Part shown: positions 1-9,335 of the stretch, in pieces | Layout of the letters: every line of letters starts with the position of its first letter | Position numbering within the stretch: position 1 is the first letter of the stretch | Source: Rhizobium sp. FKL33 | GTDB taxonomy: Bacteria > Pseudomonadota > Alphaproteobacteria > Rhizobiales > Rhizobiaceae | DNA: 64,000 nucleotides | Direction: 5' to 3' | Assembly (NCBI RefSeq): GCF_005222915.1 | Contig: NZ_STFX01000031.1 | Location: 62,001 to 126,000, forward strand | The notes under the pieces: model-generated | What the model was told of the DNA's origin: nothing | The model's input: the letters and a program-made list of their open reading frames with translations, nothing else | The model's database searches: none | Program-made: the position numbers and the translations under genes

Positions 1-473
1 GAAATCAGCGACCGGAAATCCGGCTTGGAAAACCACATCGGCACCGCCCGTTTCAATGCGCCGTCGCTGCCCATCGAACCGCCCTTGCCGGTGATCACCA
101 GCACATGCCTGAGACCGCGCTCATGGGCGCGGACAAGAAAGGAGTGCAGGATGGCGTGCGCCTCGGACTGGAAGAGGCCATGCAGGTCGATGCGGGCTTC
201 CAATTCGAGCCGGCCCTTGGCGAGCTTGCGCTTGACCGGCCGCTCCAACGGATGATGCCTCTGGGCCTGTGGACGCGGCGTGGTCGGCGTCTCGGAAGGA
301 AGCGGGGCGGCGGCAAGCGAGGGCGCCGAATGTGCTTCGCCGGATTCCTGCTCACGCATCAGCGCGTCGAAAGCCTCGATCTCGTTCATACGGCCGGGCA
401 GCGCACGGGTGCTGCGGGCCACCTTGCCCCAGAGAATGCGGTCTTCGGTCGAGAGCTTCTTCTCAGTCGCCAT
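1..473 (-). CDS. Smr/MutS2-type domain protein (3' end outside window)
   Basis: Incomplete gene read from the complement; about 157 codons are visible and the C-terminus lies beyond base 1. The N-terminus is charged and low in complexity, with a proline-rich linker at about residues 55-80. It is followed by the Smr signature: an LEARIDLHG stretch near residue 95 and VITGKGG near residue 130. Smr domains are nicking nucleases or nucleic-acid-binding modules. Stand-alone alphaproteobacterial versions are mostly uncharacterised, so the exact role is unknown. The ATG at 473 overlaps the last 11 bases of mltA upstream, which suggests translational coupling in a timA-mltA-smr operon. The family call is firm; the function is not. 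Confidence 0.85.
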   Translation of the reverse strand, partial: MATEKKLSTEDRILWGKVARSTRALPGRMNEIEAFDALMREQESGEAHSAPSLAAAPLPSETPTTPRPQAQRHHPLERPVKRKLAKGRLELEARIDLHGLFQSEAHAILHSFLVRAHERGLRHVLVITGKGGSMGSDGALKRAVPMWFSKPDFRSLI

Positions 474-1578
474 AGCCGAGCTCCAGCACAGCGCGACGAG
501 GAAGAAGAATGAAGAAATCGGCTTCGTTGCGGACATTGCCGGCAAGCGCGCCCGCCTCGTCTCCCGAACCGGTGAAGATATCGGCGCGAGCGGGGCCAAC
601 AATGGCCGTGCCGGTGTCGAGCGCGATCATCAGCCGGCGAAACGGATTGCCGCCGGTGAGATGCGCGAGACTGTCTGAGGAGAGATAGAAGAGCGACGAG
701 AAGGTGTGGATCAACCTGTCCACCGCGATAGACCGCATGGGCTGAAGCGCAACCTTGGCGGCTGCGATGGGTCCGAGAGCGGGATCACTGACCTCGGCGT
801 CGCGGAAGAAAATATAGGACCGATTGCTCCAGAGAATTTCATCCTGCCGATCCTCATGCGCGGCGAGCCAGGCGCGGATCGATTGCATGGAGATATCCGC
901 CTCGGCGATCTCTCCGAGATCGATGAGGCGGCGGCCGATGCCGCTGAACGGATGGCCGGCCTTGGCGGCATAGGTGATGCGGCGGATCGCGCCATCCGGA
1001 TAGCGCAGCCGCGCCGCGCCCTGGACATGGGCGAAGAAGACGTCGACGCGAGAGCGCGCCCAGGCGATTTCGAGCCCCCTGCCCTGAAGCGCGCCGCGAT
1101 CGATTTCGCCGCGATCGAAAAAGGGCGCCATCGAGCCGTCTGGCTCTCGGCGGGCGAAGGCATAGGAGGCATCGAGATCTTCCGGACGGTTGTCGTCATC
1201 GAGATCGATGAGATCCTCGGGTCGGCGATAAAAGGGATGCCGAAAGAGATCGTCGGGATGGTCCGATACGTCGACCACCGGCTCGTAATAAGCGGTGACG
1301 AAGCCAGCGGCGCCATCGTTGCGCTGAATGCGAAAGGGCCGCAAATGCGTTTCGAAAAACCGGCGCGCTTCGGCCGGCGTCCGGGGCGTCACTCCTGCGG
1401 CGGCTTCGAACACTTCGGCAAGGTGTTCGGGCCGGAGACCGAGCGAGCCGATGCGATAGGGCTTGACCTCGCGACTATAGGCGAGACACCGCCGCATCGG
1501 CTCGAACAGATCCGAGGGATCGTCTTCGGCCCAGCCGGGCAGATCGGAATACGCCGCCGGGATCAGGCCGAAGCTCAT
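463..1578 (-). CDS. mltA: Membrane-bound lytic murein transglycosylase A (MltA)
   Basis: A 371-residue protein of the MltA family, which cleaves the MurNAc-GlcNAc bond of peptidoglycan to leave 1,6-anhydro ends. The MltA core is recognisable from GFVTAYYEP near residue 95. The C-terminal 3D (Asp-Asp-Asp) domain is visible at about residues 305-365, with MIALDTGTAIVG and DIFTGSGDEA; it carries the catalytic aspartate region. From the ATG at 1578 there is no obvious signal peptide or lipobox. Either export uses an unusual N-terminus or the protein relies on another route. It lies 5 bases downstream of timA and overlaps smr by 11 bases, so the three are likely cotranscribed. Confidence 0.9.
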   Translation of the reverse strand: MSFGLIPAAYSDLPGWAEDDPSDLFEPMRRCLAYSREVKPYRIGSLGLRPEHLAEVFEAAAGVTPRTPAEARRFFETHLRPFRIQRNDGAAGFVTAYYEPVVDVSDHPDDLFRHPFYRRPEDLIDLDDDNRPEDLDASYAFARREPDGSMAPFFDRGEIDRGALQGRGLEIAWARSRVDVFFAHVQGAARLRYPDGAIRRITYAAKAGHPFSGIGRRLIDLGEIAEADISMQSIRAWLAAHEDRQDEILWSNRSYIFFRDAEVSDPALGPIAAAKVALQPMRSIAVDRLIHTFSSLFYLSSDSLAHLTGGNPFRRLMIALDTGTAIVGPARADIFTGSGDEAGALAGNVRNEADFFILLPRRAVLELGYGD

Positions 1579-1583
1579 TGCGG

Positions 1584-2297
1584 TCAGCCTTCGGACTGGG
1601 TGGAGACGAGCTTCCAGTTGGGATCGCGCGAACGGGTGTCGCGCAGGAAGGTCCAGCGATCCTTGACCTCGGAGACATCCTCGGCATTGCCGTCGACAAG
1701 GGTCCCCGCTTTGTCATAGGTCGCCGAGATCAGCTGGCTGACGATCTTCATCGTCACCGTGACTTCGGGACCTTCGAGGCCGGCGGCGACCATGTCGGCC
1801 TTGTCGATGCCGACGAAGGTGAACTTGACCTTTTCGCCGGCCTTCTCGCGCTCGGTGATCGCAGCGTTGAAGCCTTCATAGACTTCGTTCGACAGCAGGC
1901 TTTTCAGCGTCTTGCGATCGCCTTCGGCATAAGCCGTGACGATCATCTCATAAGCGGCGCGGGCGCCCTCGACAAATTGCCGCGGATCGAAAGACGGATC
2001 GGCTTCGACGATGCGGCGAAGAGCGTCATTCAGGGGCGTGCCGGGCGGTGCGAAATCATCGATGACCTGGAAGCGGTTTTCCGGCTCGGCGGCGCCGCGG
2101 CGGGGCAGCGTGATGACCTTGCCATCTTCTGCAGGCGGCTGCGGCCGCTCGGCCTCGCGGGCGGATTCACGCGGCGCGAAAGGGTCGTAGGGCGGCTTCT
2201 CATGCCCGGTGCGTTTTCCGAGAACGCTGCGGAGATTGAGAAATATCAGCGCCGCGACGATCAGGAAAAACAGGGTGATGATACTGTCTGTGCCCAT
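1584..2297 (-). CDS. timA: Tim44-like domain protein (TimA family)
   Basis: A 237-residue protein with an N-terminal hydrophobic segment (about residues 5-22), a charged, proline-rich linker, and a C-terminal Tim44-like domain from about residue 90. The Tim44-like domain is the fold found in the mitochondrial import motor subunit. In alphaproteobacteria the protein (TimA) is thought to sit at the inner membrane; its role is poorly defined, and a role in membrane protein handling is inferred. It is the first gene of the leftward timA-mltA-smr group and is divergent from fxsA; the 95-base gap must hold both promoters. The secB gene 0.8 kb away gives a loose thematic link to protein translocation. 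Confidence 0.85.
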   Translation of the reverse strand: MGTDSIITLFFLIVAALIFLNLRSVLGKRTGHEKPPYDPFAPRESAREAERPQPPAEDGKVITLPRRGAAEPENRFQVIDDFAPPGTPLNDALRRIVEADPSFDPRQFVEGARAAYEMIVTAYAEGDRKTLKSLLSNEVYEGFNAAITEREKAGEKVKFTFVGIDKADMVAAGLEGPEVTVTMKIVSQLISATYDKAGTLVDGNAEDVSEVKDRWTFLRDTRSRDPNWKLVSTQSEG

Positions 2298-2392
2298 GGC
2301 TGGCTTTGCCCTCGGTTCTTAAATTGCCTGCTTCGCTTCCCATATAGTCGTCCTATGAATATCATTCAAACGGAGGAAACAAGGGAATTACA

Positions 2393-2890
2393 ATGCGCAC
2401 CTCTTTGCCGCTCTTGGCGTTTCTCGCCACACCGATCCTTGAGATCGCGACTTTCATCCTCGTCGGACAACGGATCGGCGTCGGCCCCACCCTGCTTCTT
2501 GTGTTGTTCGCTGGGTTTGCGGGCGTGATGATCTTGCGGCGGCAGGGGCTCGGGGCCCTAAAAAAGCTGAACCGCAATCTCAGGCGCGAAAGCCTGTCAG
2601 GCGAGGGATTGGCCGATAATTTCCTTATCGCGATCGCCGCCGTGCTGTTGATTATTCCAGGATTTCTGACCGATATCGTGGCGCTTCTGCTGCTTCTGCC
2701 GCCGGTCCGACGACTGATCTGGCGTCGCTGGGCAAACAATATCCGGATGCGAACCTATTACACCTCCAGCCACTCGTCCGGTCCGAAACGAAGCGGCGCG
2801 CGCTCGAAAGGCGATTTCGTCGATCTCTCGCCAGAGGATTTTCGGCGTGACATCGATCCCGACGCGCCGCGGTTGGACCGGCCGGATTAA
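2393..2890 (+). CDS. fxsA: FxsA family membrane protein
   Basis: A 165-residue protein with an FxsA-type arrangement: two N-terminal hydrophobic segments (about residues 5-25 and 28-48), an ILRRQG turn, and a strongly hydrophobic segment at about residues 80-105 with PGFLTD, which is characteristic of the family. A polar tail of about 50 residues follows. FxsA proteins are inner-membrane proteins; E. coli FxsA relieves phage T7 exclusion by F plasmids, but the housekeeping function is unknown. The start is supported by a GGAGGAAAC-type ribosome-binding region about 15-20 bases upstream. It is one of two genes on this arm that point toward the origin. Confidence 0.88.
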   Translation: MRTSLPLLAFLATPILEIATFILVGQRIGVGPTLLLVLFAGFAGVMILRRQGLGALKKLNRNLRRESLSGEGLADNFLIAIAAVLLIIPGFLTDIVALLLLLPPVRRLIWRRWANNIRMRTYYTSSHSSGPKRSGARSKGDFVDLSPEDFRRDIDPDAPRLDRPD

Positions 2891-3064
2891 GGCCGAGGGT
2901 TGTAAGGCTACGGGCTAAATGCTAGATGGCAGGCCCCGGGGCTCAGCGCCCTATGCTTCGGTCAGAGAAGTCGAACTTCGCCGCCGGCCCGTCGCCGTGA
3001 ACCCCGGACACTGGAATCTGTACGGCGAGGCCAGAGGTTTCGCCATGGCGATGAGGAAAAGATT

Positions 3065-3544
3065 ATGTCGAACGAAAACGCGAATGGCGCCGAAGCGCAG
3101 CCCTCGATCAACATCCTGGCGCAGTATGTGAAGGATTTCTCCTTCGAAAATCCGGGCGCGCCGCGTTCGCTGCAGGCCCGCGACAAGGCCCCCTCGATCA
3201 ACATCTCCGTGAACGTCAACGCCAATCCGCTGTCGGAAACCGATTTCGACGTGGTGCTGACGCTCGACGCCTCCGCCAAGGAAGGCGATAAGGTGGTGTT
3301 CCATGCCGAGCTCGCTTACGGCGGTCTGTTCCGCGTTGCGGGCTTTGCCCAGGAGCATATGCTGCCGGTGTTGTTCATCGAATGCCCGCGCCTGCTGTTC
3401 CCCTTCGCCCGCCAGATCATCGCCGACGCCACCCGCAACGGCGGCTTCCCGCCGCTGATGATCGACCCGATCGATTTCGCGGTGATGTTCCAGCAGCGCA
3501 TGGCCGAAGAACAGGCCAAGGCGCGCGTGGCCGCCAACAACTGA
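3065..3544 (+). CDS. secB: Protein-export chaperone SecB
   Basis: A 159-residue protein with typical SecB sequence throughout: an N-terminal [16 protein letters not shown] motif, central NVNANPL, and a C-terminal block with [20 protein letters not shown] and DPIDFAVMF. SecB is a cytosolic homotetramer that keeps preproteins unfolded and passes them to SecA. Length and motifs are standard for alphaproteobacteria. It is followed by a good intrinsic terminator and converges on dnaQ. The 174 bases between fxsA and secB hold no credible gene. Confidence 0.97.
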   Translation: MSNENANGAEAQPSINILAQYVKDFSFENPGAPRSLQARDKAPSINISVNVNANPLSETDFDVVLTLDASAKEGDKVVFHAELAYGGLFRVAGFAQEHMLPVLFIECPRLLFPFARQIIADATRNGGFPPLMIDPIDFAVMFQQRMAEEQAKARVAANN

Positions 3545-3567
3545 TCTTCCGATTTCTCTTGATATCG

Positions 3568-3597
3568 AACGCCCGGTTTTTGGCCGGGCGTTTTTTA
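3568..3597 (+). terminator. Intrinsic terminator after secB
   Basis: Arms AACGCCCGG (3568-3576) and CCGGGCGTT (3584-3592) enclose a 7-base T-rich loop and run into a T6 tract. It lies about 25 bases after the secB stop and overlaps the end of convergent dnaQ. The opposite strand lacks a clean T tract next to the stem, so it mainly serves secB. Confidence 0.85.
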
Positions 3598-4320
3598 TTG
3601 GCCCGTGGGCGCGGCGCCGAGACCGTATTTCGTCCAGATCGCCTTGTCGCCCATCTTCTTGACCAGCGCCTTATGCGCCTCTGCTTCCGCTGCCGACAGG
3701 CGCGGCGCGAGCGGCATCGGCCGCTTGAGCGTCACGACATCGGATTGATCCTCGACTTCGATAGAGCGCGTCCGCTCGGGACCGGCGAGACCCAGCGCGG
3801 TCTGGCGGCCGCCGATCAGCTCGATGTAGACTTCGGCCAGCAGTTCAGAGTCGAGCAATGCGCCATGCTTTAGACGATGGGAATTGTCGACGCCGTAACG
3901 CCGGCAGAGCGCATCCAGCGTGTTGGGGCCCATCGGATGTTTGCGGCGGGCGATCTGCAGCGTATCAACGACGCGTTCGCCGGGAATAGAGGGAAGGCCG
4001 AGCCGGGCCAGTTCGGCATTGATGAAGCCCATGTCGAAATTGGCGTTGTGGGCAATCCACTGGGCGCCGTCGAAAAATTCGAGGATCTCCTCGGCGACCT
4101 TGGCGAAGATCGGCTTATCGGCCAGAAAGTCATCGGTGATGCCATGCACCGCCAGCGCATCGGGATGCACCTTGCGGCCATCTGGATTGATGTAGAGATG
4201 GATAGTGCGGCCGGTGGGAAAATGATCCCGGAGTTCGACGCCGCCAATTTCGATGATGCGGTCCTCACGCGAGTCGAGGCCGGTGGTTTCCGTATCGAAA
4301 ATGATTTCCCGCATGGTCAT
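3595..4320 (-). CDS. dnaQ: DNA polymerase III epsilon subunit (3'-5' proofreading exonuclease)
   Basis: A 241-residue DEDDh exonuclease. Exo I is FDTETTGLD (D9, E11), Exo II contains HNANFD (D96) and Exo III contains HGALLDSE (H152, D157). All four acidic residues and the histidine are present, so it should be active. The C-terminal 80 residues are the segment that contacts the DnaE catalytic subunit in this family. The start at 4320 forms an ATGA overlap with the coaE stop, implying coupled translation. An in-frame ATG at 4314 is the alternative. Proofreading in the replisome fits its place close to the origin. Confidence 0.95.
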   Translation of the reverse strand: MTMREIIFDTETTGLDSREDRIIEIGGVELRDHFPTGRTIHLYINPDGRKVHPDALAVHGITDDFLADKPIFAKVAEEILEFFDGAQWIAHNANFDMGFINAELARLGLPSIPGERVVDTLQIARRKHPMGPNTLDALCRRYGVDNSHRLKHGALLDSELLAEVYIELIGGRQTALGLAGPERTRSIEVEDQSDVVTLKRPMPLAPRLSAAEAEAHKALVKKMGDKAIWTKYGLGAAPTGQ

Positions 4321-4910
4321 TGATCTCCATTTTCGAGCGTGTCGAGGATGCGCCGGACCTCGACGCGAGCATGCTCCAGGCCGCGGCCGGTGTCGATGAT
4401 GAAATCGGCCCGCTTGCGTTTCTCCGCATCGGGCATTTGCCGGGACAGAATGAGTGCGAATTTCTCTTCGGTCATTCCAGGTCGCTCCAGAACCCGCTCC
4501 CGCTGGATCTCGGGCGCGCAGGTCACGACCACCACTTTGTCGGCCCTCTGTTCCGCCTTGTTTTCGAACAGCAGGGGAATATCGAGCACGACAAGTCTTT
4601 CGCCGGATTCGCGATAGGCGTCGATCAGCGCCTTCTCCCTCTTCCACACCAAGGGATGGACGATGGCCTCAAGCACGCGAAAGCGATCCGGCGCCTCCGC
4701 CAGCGCCGCAGACAATTTCTGCCGGTCCACCTGGCCATCGACGACAACACCTGGAAAGGCGTCGCCCAATGGCGCAACCGCCTCGCCGCGATAGAGATCG
4801 TGAACAATGCTGTCGGCGTCGATGACGGGCACGCCTTCGGCGCGGAAGAGCTCCGCGGTCGTCGACTTGCCCATACCGATCGATCCCGTCAGGCCCAGGC
4901 GCAACATCAA
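4317..4910 (-). CDS. coaE: Dephospho-CoA kinase
   Basis: A 197-residue kinase that phosphorylates the 3'-hydroxyl of dephospho-CoA, the last step of coenzyme A synthesis. The P-loop GSIGMGKS is at residues 9-16, a substrate-site DADSIVH follows near residue 31, and the LID-region [14 protein letters not shown] stretch is near residue 160. Length is normal. It overlaps aroE upstream (4907-4910) and dnaQ downstream (4317-4320) by 4 bases each, so aroE-coaE-dnaQ is a tight operon. ATG codons at 4910 and 4907 are both possible starts. Confidence 0.95.
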   Translation of the reverse strand: MMLRLGLTGSIGMGKSTTAELFRAEGVPVIDADSIVHDLYRGEAVAPLGDAFPGVVVDGQVDRQKLSAALAEAPDRFRVLEAIVHPLVWKREKALIDAYRESGERLVVLDIPLLFENKAEQRADKVVVVTCAPEIQRERVLERPGMTEEKFALILSRQMPDAEKRKRADFIIDTGRGLEHARVEVRRILDTLENGDQ

Positions 4911-5767
4911 TGCCGCTCCAGATCGGAAATCACCAGATCGCGCAACTCATCAGTCACTTGAGGCCGTTGGCCGAACCATTTCTCAAATCCGGGCACGGCC
5001 TGGTGAAGAAGCATGCCAAGGCCGTCGCAGATCGAACGACCCTGATCCCGGGCCATGGCGAGGATCGGCGTGATCAGCGGCGCATAGACGATATCGGTGA
5101 CGAGCGCGCCTTCCGCCATCGGGGCGAAATCGATGTCGATCGCTTCGGCCCCATCCATGCCGAGCGACGTGGTGTTGACGAAGAGATCGGCGCCGGAGAG
5201 ACGTTCGGTCAGCGCCTCGATGGGCGCGGCGTGGATCTTTTCCCCGAAACGGTCGGCGAGTTCCTGCGCGCGCAGAAGTGTGCGGTTGAGGACATGGATC
5301 TCGGCAAAGCCCCGATCACGCAGCGCCTGAAGGATCGCCCGGCTCGCGCCGCCGGCGCCGAGCACCACGGCGCGTTGACGCTGTCCATCCCAACCTTGCG
5401 CCCGCTGATCGAGATTGGCGAGGAAGCCATAGCCGTCCGTGTTGGTCGCCTTCAGCCGGCCGTCGTCGCGATAGAGCGTGTTGGCGGCCCCCAGTTCGCG
5501 GGCCAGTTCATCAGGATCGTCGGCGAGGGCGAAGGCGCTCTCCTTATGCGGAATGGTGACATTTCCGCCTCGGTAGCCGGATTCACCGGACTTGAGAGCA
5601 GCAACGAAGTCGGCGAAATTGTCTGGCGCGACTTCAACCGACTGATAGGAGCCTTGCAGACCGAGCGTCTTCAGCCAATGGGTATGGATCATCGGCGAGC
5701 GCGAATGCTTAATCGGAAAGCCGCAGACAAAAGCCTTCCTTAACGATGTTTCACGTGAATCAGCCAT
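4907..5767 (-). CDS. aroE: Shikimate dehydrogenase
   Basis: A 286-residue AroE that reduces 3-dehydroshikimate to shikimate with NADPH in the chorismate pathway. Visible motifs are KHSRSPMIH (shikimate-binding serines), NVTIPHKE (catalytic lysine), ATNTDGYGF, the GAGGASRA nucleotide-binding glycine loop, and a C-terminal [19 protein letters not shown]-type block. The first 8 codons overlap the maf stop. A parS-like 16-mer lies inside the first codons (5747-5762), so its synonymous sites are probably under dual constraint. Downstream it overlaps coaE by 4 bases. Confidence 0.95.
   Translation of the reverse strand: MADSRETSLRKAFVCGFPIKHSRSPMIHTHWLKTLGLQGSYQSVEVAPDNFADFVAALKSGESGYRGGNVTIPHKESAFALADDPDELARELGAANTLYRDDGRLKATNTDGYGFLANLDQRAQGWDGQRQRAVVLGAGGASRAILQALRDRGFAEIHVLNRTLLRAQELADRFGEKIHAAPIEALTERLSGADLFVNTTSLGMDGAEAIDIDFAPMAEGALVTDIVYAPLITPILAMARDQGRSICDGLGMLLHQAVPGFEKWFGQRPQVTDELRDLVISDLERH
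5747..5762. other. parS: parS-like centromere site 1
   Basis: TGTTTCACGTGAATCA, matching the conserved parS palindrome TGTTTCACGTGAAACA at 15 of 16 positions. It lies in the 5' coding region of aroE, about 1.7 kb on the far side of the origin from parAB. The near-perfect match and the clustering with three other copies argue against chance. Confidence 0.8.
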
Positions 5768-6356
5768 CGATGGCTCCCAAACTTCTGAGACCAGGCAACA
5801 GCGTCAACATCGGCAGGCCGAGAATGGTGAAGTAGTCTCCGTCAATGCGCTCGAACAGCTGCACGCCCGGCCCTTCGAACTGGTAGGCTCCGACGCTCTG
5901 CAGGATCCCCTCTCCTGAGAGATCGAGGTAACGTGACAAAAACGCCTCTGAGATCGGCCGCATGGTCATCCGGGCGATCGAGACATCCGACCAGACCACC
6001 TTTCCGTCATTGGCCACGGCGACGCCGCAATTCAGATGATGCGTCTTGCCGGAAAAGGCCCGGATGTGGTCGGCAGCTTCGGCCATATCGCACGGCTTGT
6101 GGAAGATGCGTTCACCGAGCGACAGCGTCTGATCGGAACCGATGACATATGCATCCGGATGTTTCAACGACACATGCAGCGCCTTGGCTTCCGCAAGACC
6201 CCGCGCCACAGCATCGGGATGCGCGCCGCGGGCCAGAAGCGGTTCCTCGACAGCCCGCTCATCTATATCAGCCGTGACGGCCTCGTAGTAGAGCCCTGCC
6301 CCGGTCATCAGTGATCGCCGCGATGCGCTCTTCGACGCCAATATCAATCTGGCCAT
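5760..6356 (-). CDS. maf: Maf-family nucleotide pyrophosphatase
   Basis: A 198-residue Maf/HAM1-like protein. It opens with [14 protein letters not shown], the SxSxxR substrate loop of Maf proteins. The catalytic acidic residue region GSDQTL is near residue 70, and the C-terminal [22 protein letters not shown] block is typical. Maf enzymes hydrolyse dTTP, UTP or 7-methyl-GTP to monophosphates as house-cleaning pyrophosphatases; which substrate applies cannot be read here. The start at 6356 is chosen because the Maf signature begins at once; further upstream in-frame codons are not conserved-looking. It overlaps aroE by 8 bases and follows ppsR by about 29 bases. Confidence 0.92.
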   Translation of the reverse strand: MARLILASKSASRRSLMTGAGLYYEAVTADIDERAVEEPLLARGAHPDAVARGLAEAKALHVSLKHPDAYVIGSDQTLSLGERIFHKPCDMAEAADHIRAFSGKTHHLNCGVAVANDGKVVWSDVSIARMTMRPISEAFLSRYLDLSGEGILQSVGAYQFEGPGVQLFERIDGDYFTILGLPMLTLLPGLRSLGAIDG

Positions 6357-6385
6357 GCCAACATCTCCCTCATATCGGCTGAGGA

Positions 6386-7204
6386 CTAGCGAAGCTTCGG
6401 GCGAAGAGCAACAATGGCGGCGGCCGTCTCTTCGATCGATTTGCGGGTGACGTCGATCAGCGGCCAGCCGTTCTTGGCGCAAAGTTGGCGGGCGTATTTG
6501 ATCTCTTCGGAAATGGTGGCCCGGTCCGTATAGCTGTCCTGATAGCCGGACGTCGCGCCGAGAATGCGGTTCTCCCGCACCTGGCTGATATGGTCGACGC
6601 TGGCGACCAGGCAGACGATCAGCGGCCGCTTGGCGGCAAGCAGTTTCTCAGGCAGCTTGGCTCCGACGACCAGAGGAATATTGGCGGTCTTGATGCCGCG
6701 ATTGGCGAGATAGATCGCGGTCGGCGTTTTCGACGTGCGGCTGACGCCGAGAAGAATGACGTCGGCCTCGTCGATGTTATGCGGCAACTGGCCGTCGTCA
6801 TGATCCATGGTGAAATTGAGCGCTTCGATGCGGGCGAAATAGCCGGCGTTGAGCTGATGCTGCGCCCCGACCCGACGGCGATTGGGAGCGCCGAGATAGG
6901 ATTGGAAGATTTCTAGGACCGGCTCGATCACCGAGACGCAGGGCACGCCCATTTCCCGACAGGCTTCATCGATGACCGCGGCAATCTCGCGATCGATGAT
7001 GGTGTGAAGAACAATGCCCGGCTCTTCATCGATCGCCGAGAGCACGTCGCTCACCTGCTTGCGGCTGCGCACCAGCGGATAGACATGTTCGACCGCCAGG
7101 CAATCGCCGAACTGCGCCGCCGCCGCTCGGCCCGCCGCGATGAGCGTTTCGCCGGTCGAATCGGAGATCAGATGCAGGTGAAAGAATTTTTTCTTGTTTT
7201 CCAC
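6386..7204 (-). CDS. ppsR: Pyruvate,phosphate dikinase / PEP synthase regulatory protein
   Basis: A 272-residue DUF299 (PDRP) protein, a bifunctional ADP-dependent kinase and Pi-dependent pyrophosphorylase that switches PPDK or PEP synthase off and on. The family P-loop-like [10 protein letters not shown] is near residue 153. The N-terminus has [13 protein letters not shown]. In alphaproteobacteria the target is usually PPDK; the target is not in the window. It is the first leftward gene at the origin and its 5' end borders the DnaA-box cluster. Alternate name in older annotations is a conserved hypothetical near hemE. Confidence 0.9.
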   Translation of the reverse strand: MENKKKFFHLHLISDSTGETLIAAGRAAAAQFGDCLAVEHVYPLVRSRKQVSDVLSAIDEEPGIVLHTIIDREIAAVIDEACREMGVPCVSVIEPVLEIFQSYLGAPNRRRVGAQHQLNAGYFARIEALNFTMDHDDGQLPHNIDEADVILLGVSRTSKTPTAIYLANRGIKTANIPLVVGAKLPEKLLAAKRPLIVCLVASVDHISQVRENRILGATSGYQDSYTDRATISEEIKYARQLCAKNGWPLIDVTRKSIEETAAAIVALRPKLR

Positions 7205-7610
7205 GCTTTTGACGCCGCCTGTTGAGCAGTGTGGACAAAGTGCCGTTTTGGTCCGGGCGGGAAAAGCTCTCTGGGAAAACCCCCGATTTGTCCACAGAGA
7301 AAGCCTGAGCGGAGAGCGGAAATCCGGGGGTGTGGAAAAGACTCATGCTTGCGGATACGTCAAAATCTGTTCCACGGTCATCCACAAGCGAGGTCTGAAC
7401 CTTTCTGTCCCCAACGCGCTGGAATCCAGGGAGGAAGTGGACCTCCCGAAATTTATCCACAGAGCGATGAAATCTCCCCACCGGACTCCTGTGCGCTTGC
7501 GTCGCGGAGCGAAAAACCTGTTGAGCCCTGATAATCCTTGAATCCCACCGACTCTTAAGAAATAGCAATCTAGATCTATCTGTTATTTTATGAGGCGGGA
7601 TGTGGAAAAG
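7205..7610. other. oriC: Putative chromosomal replication origin (oriC)
   Basis: This 385-base gap between divergent ppsR and hemE has no credible gene. DnaA-box-like 9-mers: TGTGGACAA (7230-7238, complement of TTGTCCACA), TTGTCCACA (7288-7296), TGTGGAAAA (7331-7339, complement), TCATCCACA (7378-7386), a perfect TTATCCACA (7453-7461), and another TGTGGAAAA at 7601-7609 inside the first codons of hemE. An AT-rich stretch at about 7545-7592 could be the unwinding element. Five GANTC sites (7340, 7422, 7484, 7540, 7550) are candidate CcrM methylation sites. Location beside hemE matches the known Caulobacter origin and rhizobial origins. No clear full CtrA box (TTAA-N7-TTAA) is seen. Confidence 0.85.
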
Positions 7611-8630
7611 ACGGCGCGAAAGGTGATGGAGGTTCTCTCCGGGAAGACGGTGAGCCCGCCTCCGGTATGGCTGATGCGGCAAGCCGGCCGCTACCTGCCC
7701 GAATATCGTGAGACCCGACGGCAGGCGAAGGGCTTTCTCGATCTCTGTTATTCGCCCGATCTCGCAGTCGAAGTGACGATGCAGCCGATAAGGCGCTACG
7801 GTTTCGATGCGGCGATCCTGTTTTCCGATATTCTCGTCATTCCCGACGCCATGAGACGCAATGTTCGTTTTGTCGAAGGAGAAGGGCCGCAGCTCGACCC
7901 GATTTCACTTGAGGAGATCGAGCGTCTGGAAGCTCCCGATCTTGCCCGGCATCTCGCTCCGGTTTTCGAAACGGTAAGCCGGTTGAGAACGGAGCTGCCA
8001 GACACGACTACCCTGCTCGGCTTTTGCGGAGCGCCCTGGACCATCGCCACCTACATGATTGCGGGGCATGGCACGCCGGATCAGGCCCCTGCCCGGCTCT
8101 TCGCCTACCAGCATCCCAAGGCGTTCGACCGTCTGCTCTCCGTCATCGCGGAAGCCTCCGCTGACTATCTGATCCGGCAGATCGACGCCGGCGCCGATGC
8201 GGTGCAGATCTTCGATTCCTGGGCGGGTGTGCTCGGTGACGACGAGTTCCAGCGTTATGCTGTCGGTCCGGTGCGCCGCATCGTCGATGTCGTCAGGGCG
8301 GCGCGACCTGAGACCAAGGTGATCGCCTTCGCCAAGGGGGCCGGCGCCAATCTTCGGACGTATCGCCAAGGCGTCGACGCCGATGCGATCGGTCTCGACT
8401 GGGCCCTGCCGCTGGATTTCGCAGTGGAGCTGCAGAAGGACGGCGCGGTTCAGGGCAATCTCGATCCGCTGCTGATGGTGGCGGGGGGCGAGGCGCTGGA
8501 AAACCGGGCGCGGCGGATCCTCGACAAGCTCGGCCATGGTCCGCTGATCTTCAATCTTGGCCACGGCATCACGCCGCAAGCCGATCCGGAAAATGTCACG
8601 CGCCTGCTCGAAATCATTCGCGGCGGCTGA
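7590..8630 (+). CDS. hemE: Uroporphyrinogen decarboxylase
   Basis: A 346-residue HemE that removes four carboxyl groups from uroporphyrinogen III to give coproporphyrinogen III in haem synthesis. The signature [17 protein letters not shown] is near residues 27-43; [13 protein letters not shown] is near residue 145; a conserved FAKGAGANL block and NLGHGI near the end are present. The chosen ATG at 7590 lies in the AT-rich edge of the origin; a second in-frame ATG at 7626 would also leave the conserved core intact. hemJ follows after 10 bases. Promoter and origin sequences must overlap here. Confidence 0.96.
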   Translation: MRRDVEKTARKVMEVLSGKTVSPPPVWLMRQAGRYLPEYRETRRQAKGFLDLCYSPDLAVEVTMQPIRRYGFDAAILFSDILVIPDAMRRNVRFVEGEGPQLDPISLEEIERLEAPDLARHLAPVFETVSRLRTELPDTTTLLGFCGAPWTIATYMIAGHGTPDQAPARLFAYQHPKAFDRLLSVIAEASADYLIRQIDAGADAVQIFDSWAGVLGDDEFQRYAVGPVRRIVDVVRAARPETKVIAFAKGAGANLRTYRQGVDADAIGLDWALPLDFAVELQKDGAVQGNLDPLLMVAGGEALENRARRILDKLGHGPLIFNLGHGITPQADPENVTRLLEIIRGG

Positions 8631-8640
8631 GGAGAGAGCG

Positions 8641-9174
8641 ATGAGCGAGGCGAAAGCAGAGCCGGGCGCCAAGGCGTGGAAACGCGCAGCCGCTGCGATT
8701 GCAGTTTTCGTCGCGCTGATCGGGGCGGTTTTCTATTTCGCGCCCGACAACGCCTATCTCTGGATCAAGGCGATGCATGTGATCGCGGTGATCTCCTGGA
8801 TGGCGGGATTGCTCTATCTGCCGCGCCTGTTCATCTACCATCATCAGTCGGCGGTGGGATCGGGGACGTCCGAGACGCTGAAGGTCATGGAACGCCGGTT
8901 GTTCCGGGTGATCATGAACCCGGCGATGATGATTTCCTGGGGCCTCGGCCTCTACCTCGCCTGGGATGGATTCGGCTTCATCGGCGGCTGGCTGCATGCC
9001 AAGATCGCCGCTGTCGTGCTGATGACGGCGGCGCATGTCTATTTCGGCCGCGCGATGCGCGCATTCGGCCGTGACGAGCGCCCCGCCACCGAAAGAGCAT
9101 GGCGCTTTCTCAACGAAGCGCCCGCGCTTCTGATGATCGCCATCGTTTTGTTGGTAATCGTGAAGCCATTCTGA
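8641..9174 (+). CDS. hemJ: Protoporphyrinogen IX oxidase, HemJ type
   Basis: A 177-residue integral membrane protein of the HemJ (UPF0093) family, which oxidises protoporphyrinogen IX to protoporphyrin IX in bacteria lacking HemG/HemY. The signature IKAMHVIAVISWMAGLLYLP with its conserved histidine is near residues 38-57, followed by RLFIYHH and a second conserved HAKI near residue 120. Four hydrophobic segments are visible. The start at 8641 follows a GGAGAGAG ribosome-binding sequence. An upstream in-frame extension overlaps hemE and looks spurious. Pairing with hemE makes a small haem operon at the origin. Confidence 0.93.
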   Translation: MSEAKAEPGAKAWKRAAAAIAVFVALIGAVFYFAPDNAYLWIKAMHVIAVISWMAGLLYLPRLFIYHHQSAVGSGTSETLKVMERRLFRVIMNPAMMISWGLGLYLAWDGFGFIGGWLHAKIAAVVLMTAAHVYFGRAMRAFGRDERPATERAWRFLNEAPALLMIAIVLLVIVKPF

Positions 9175-9335
9175 TTTGACTTGTCAAAGGGCGGCGAGTC
9201 TGGCAGAGCACTAGTCGCATGCGGAGTGACGGCGCAATTTTGCTTCAATCTGCTTGGCGGCATGCCCATCCCTCCTTCATGCCGATCCCCTGACCGCTCC
9301 GGTTCTCCTTCCCAAACGCCCCGATGGTTCCCTTC

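Noticed and set aside
7550-7566. CtrA box at the origin (TTAAG near 7556)
   Set aside because: The second TTAA half-site at the required spacing is missing (CAAT instead).
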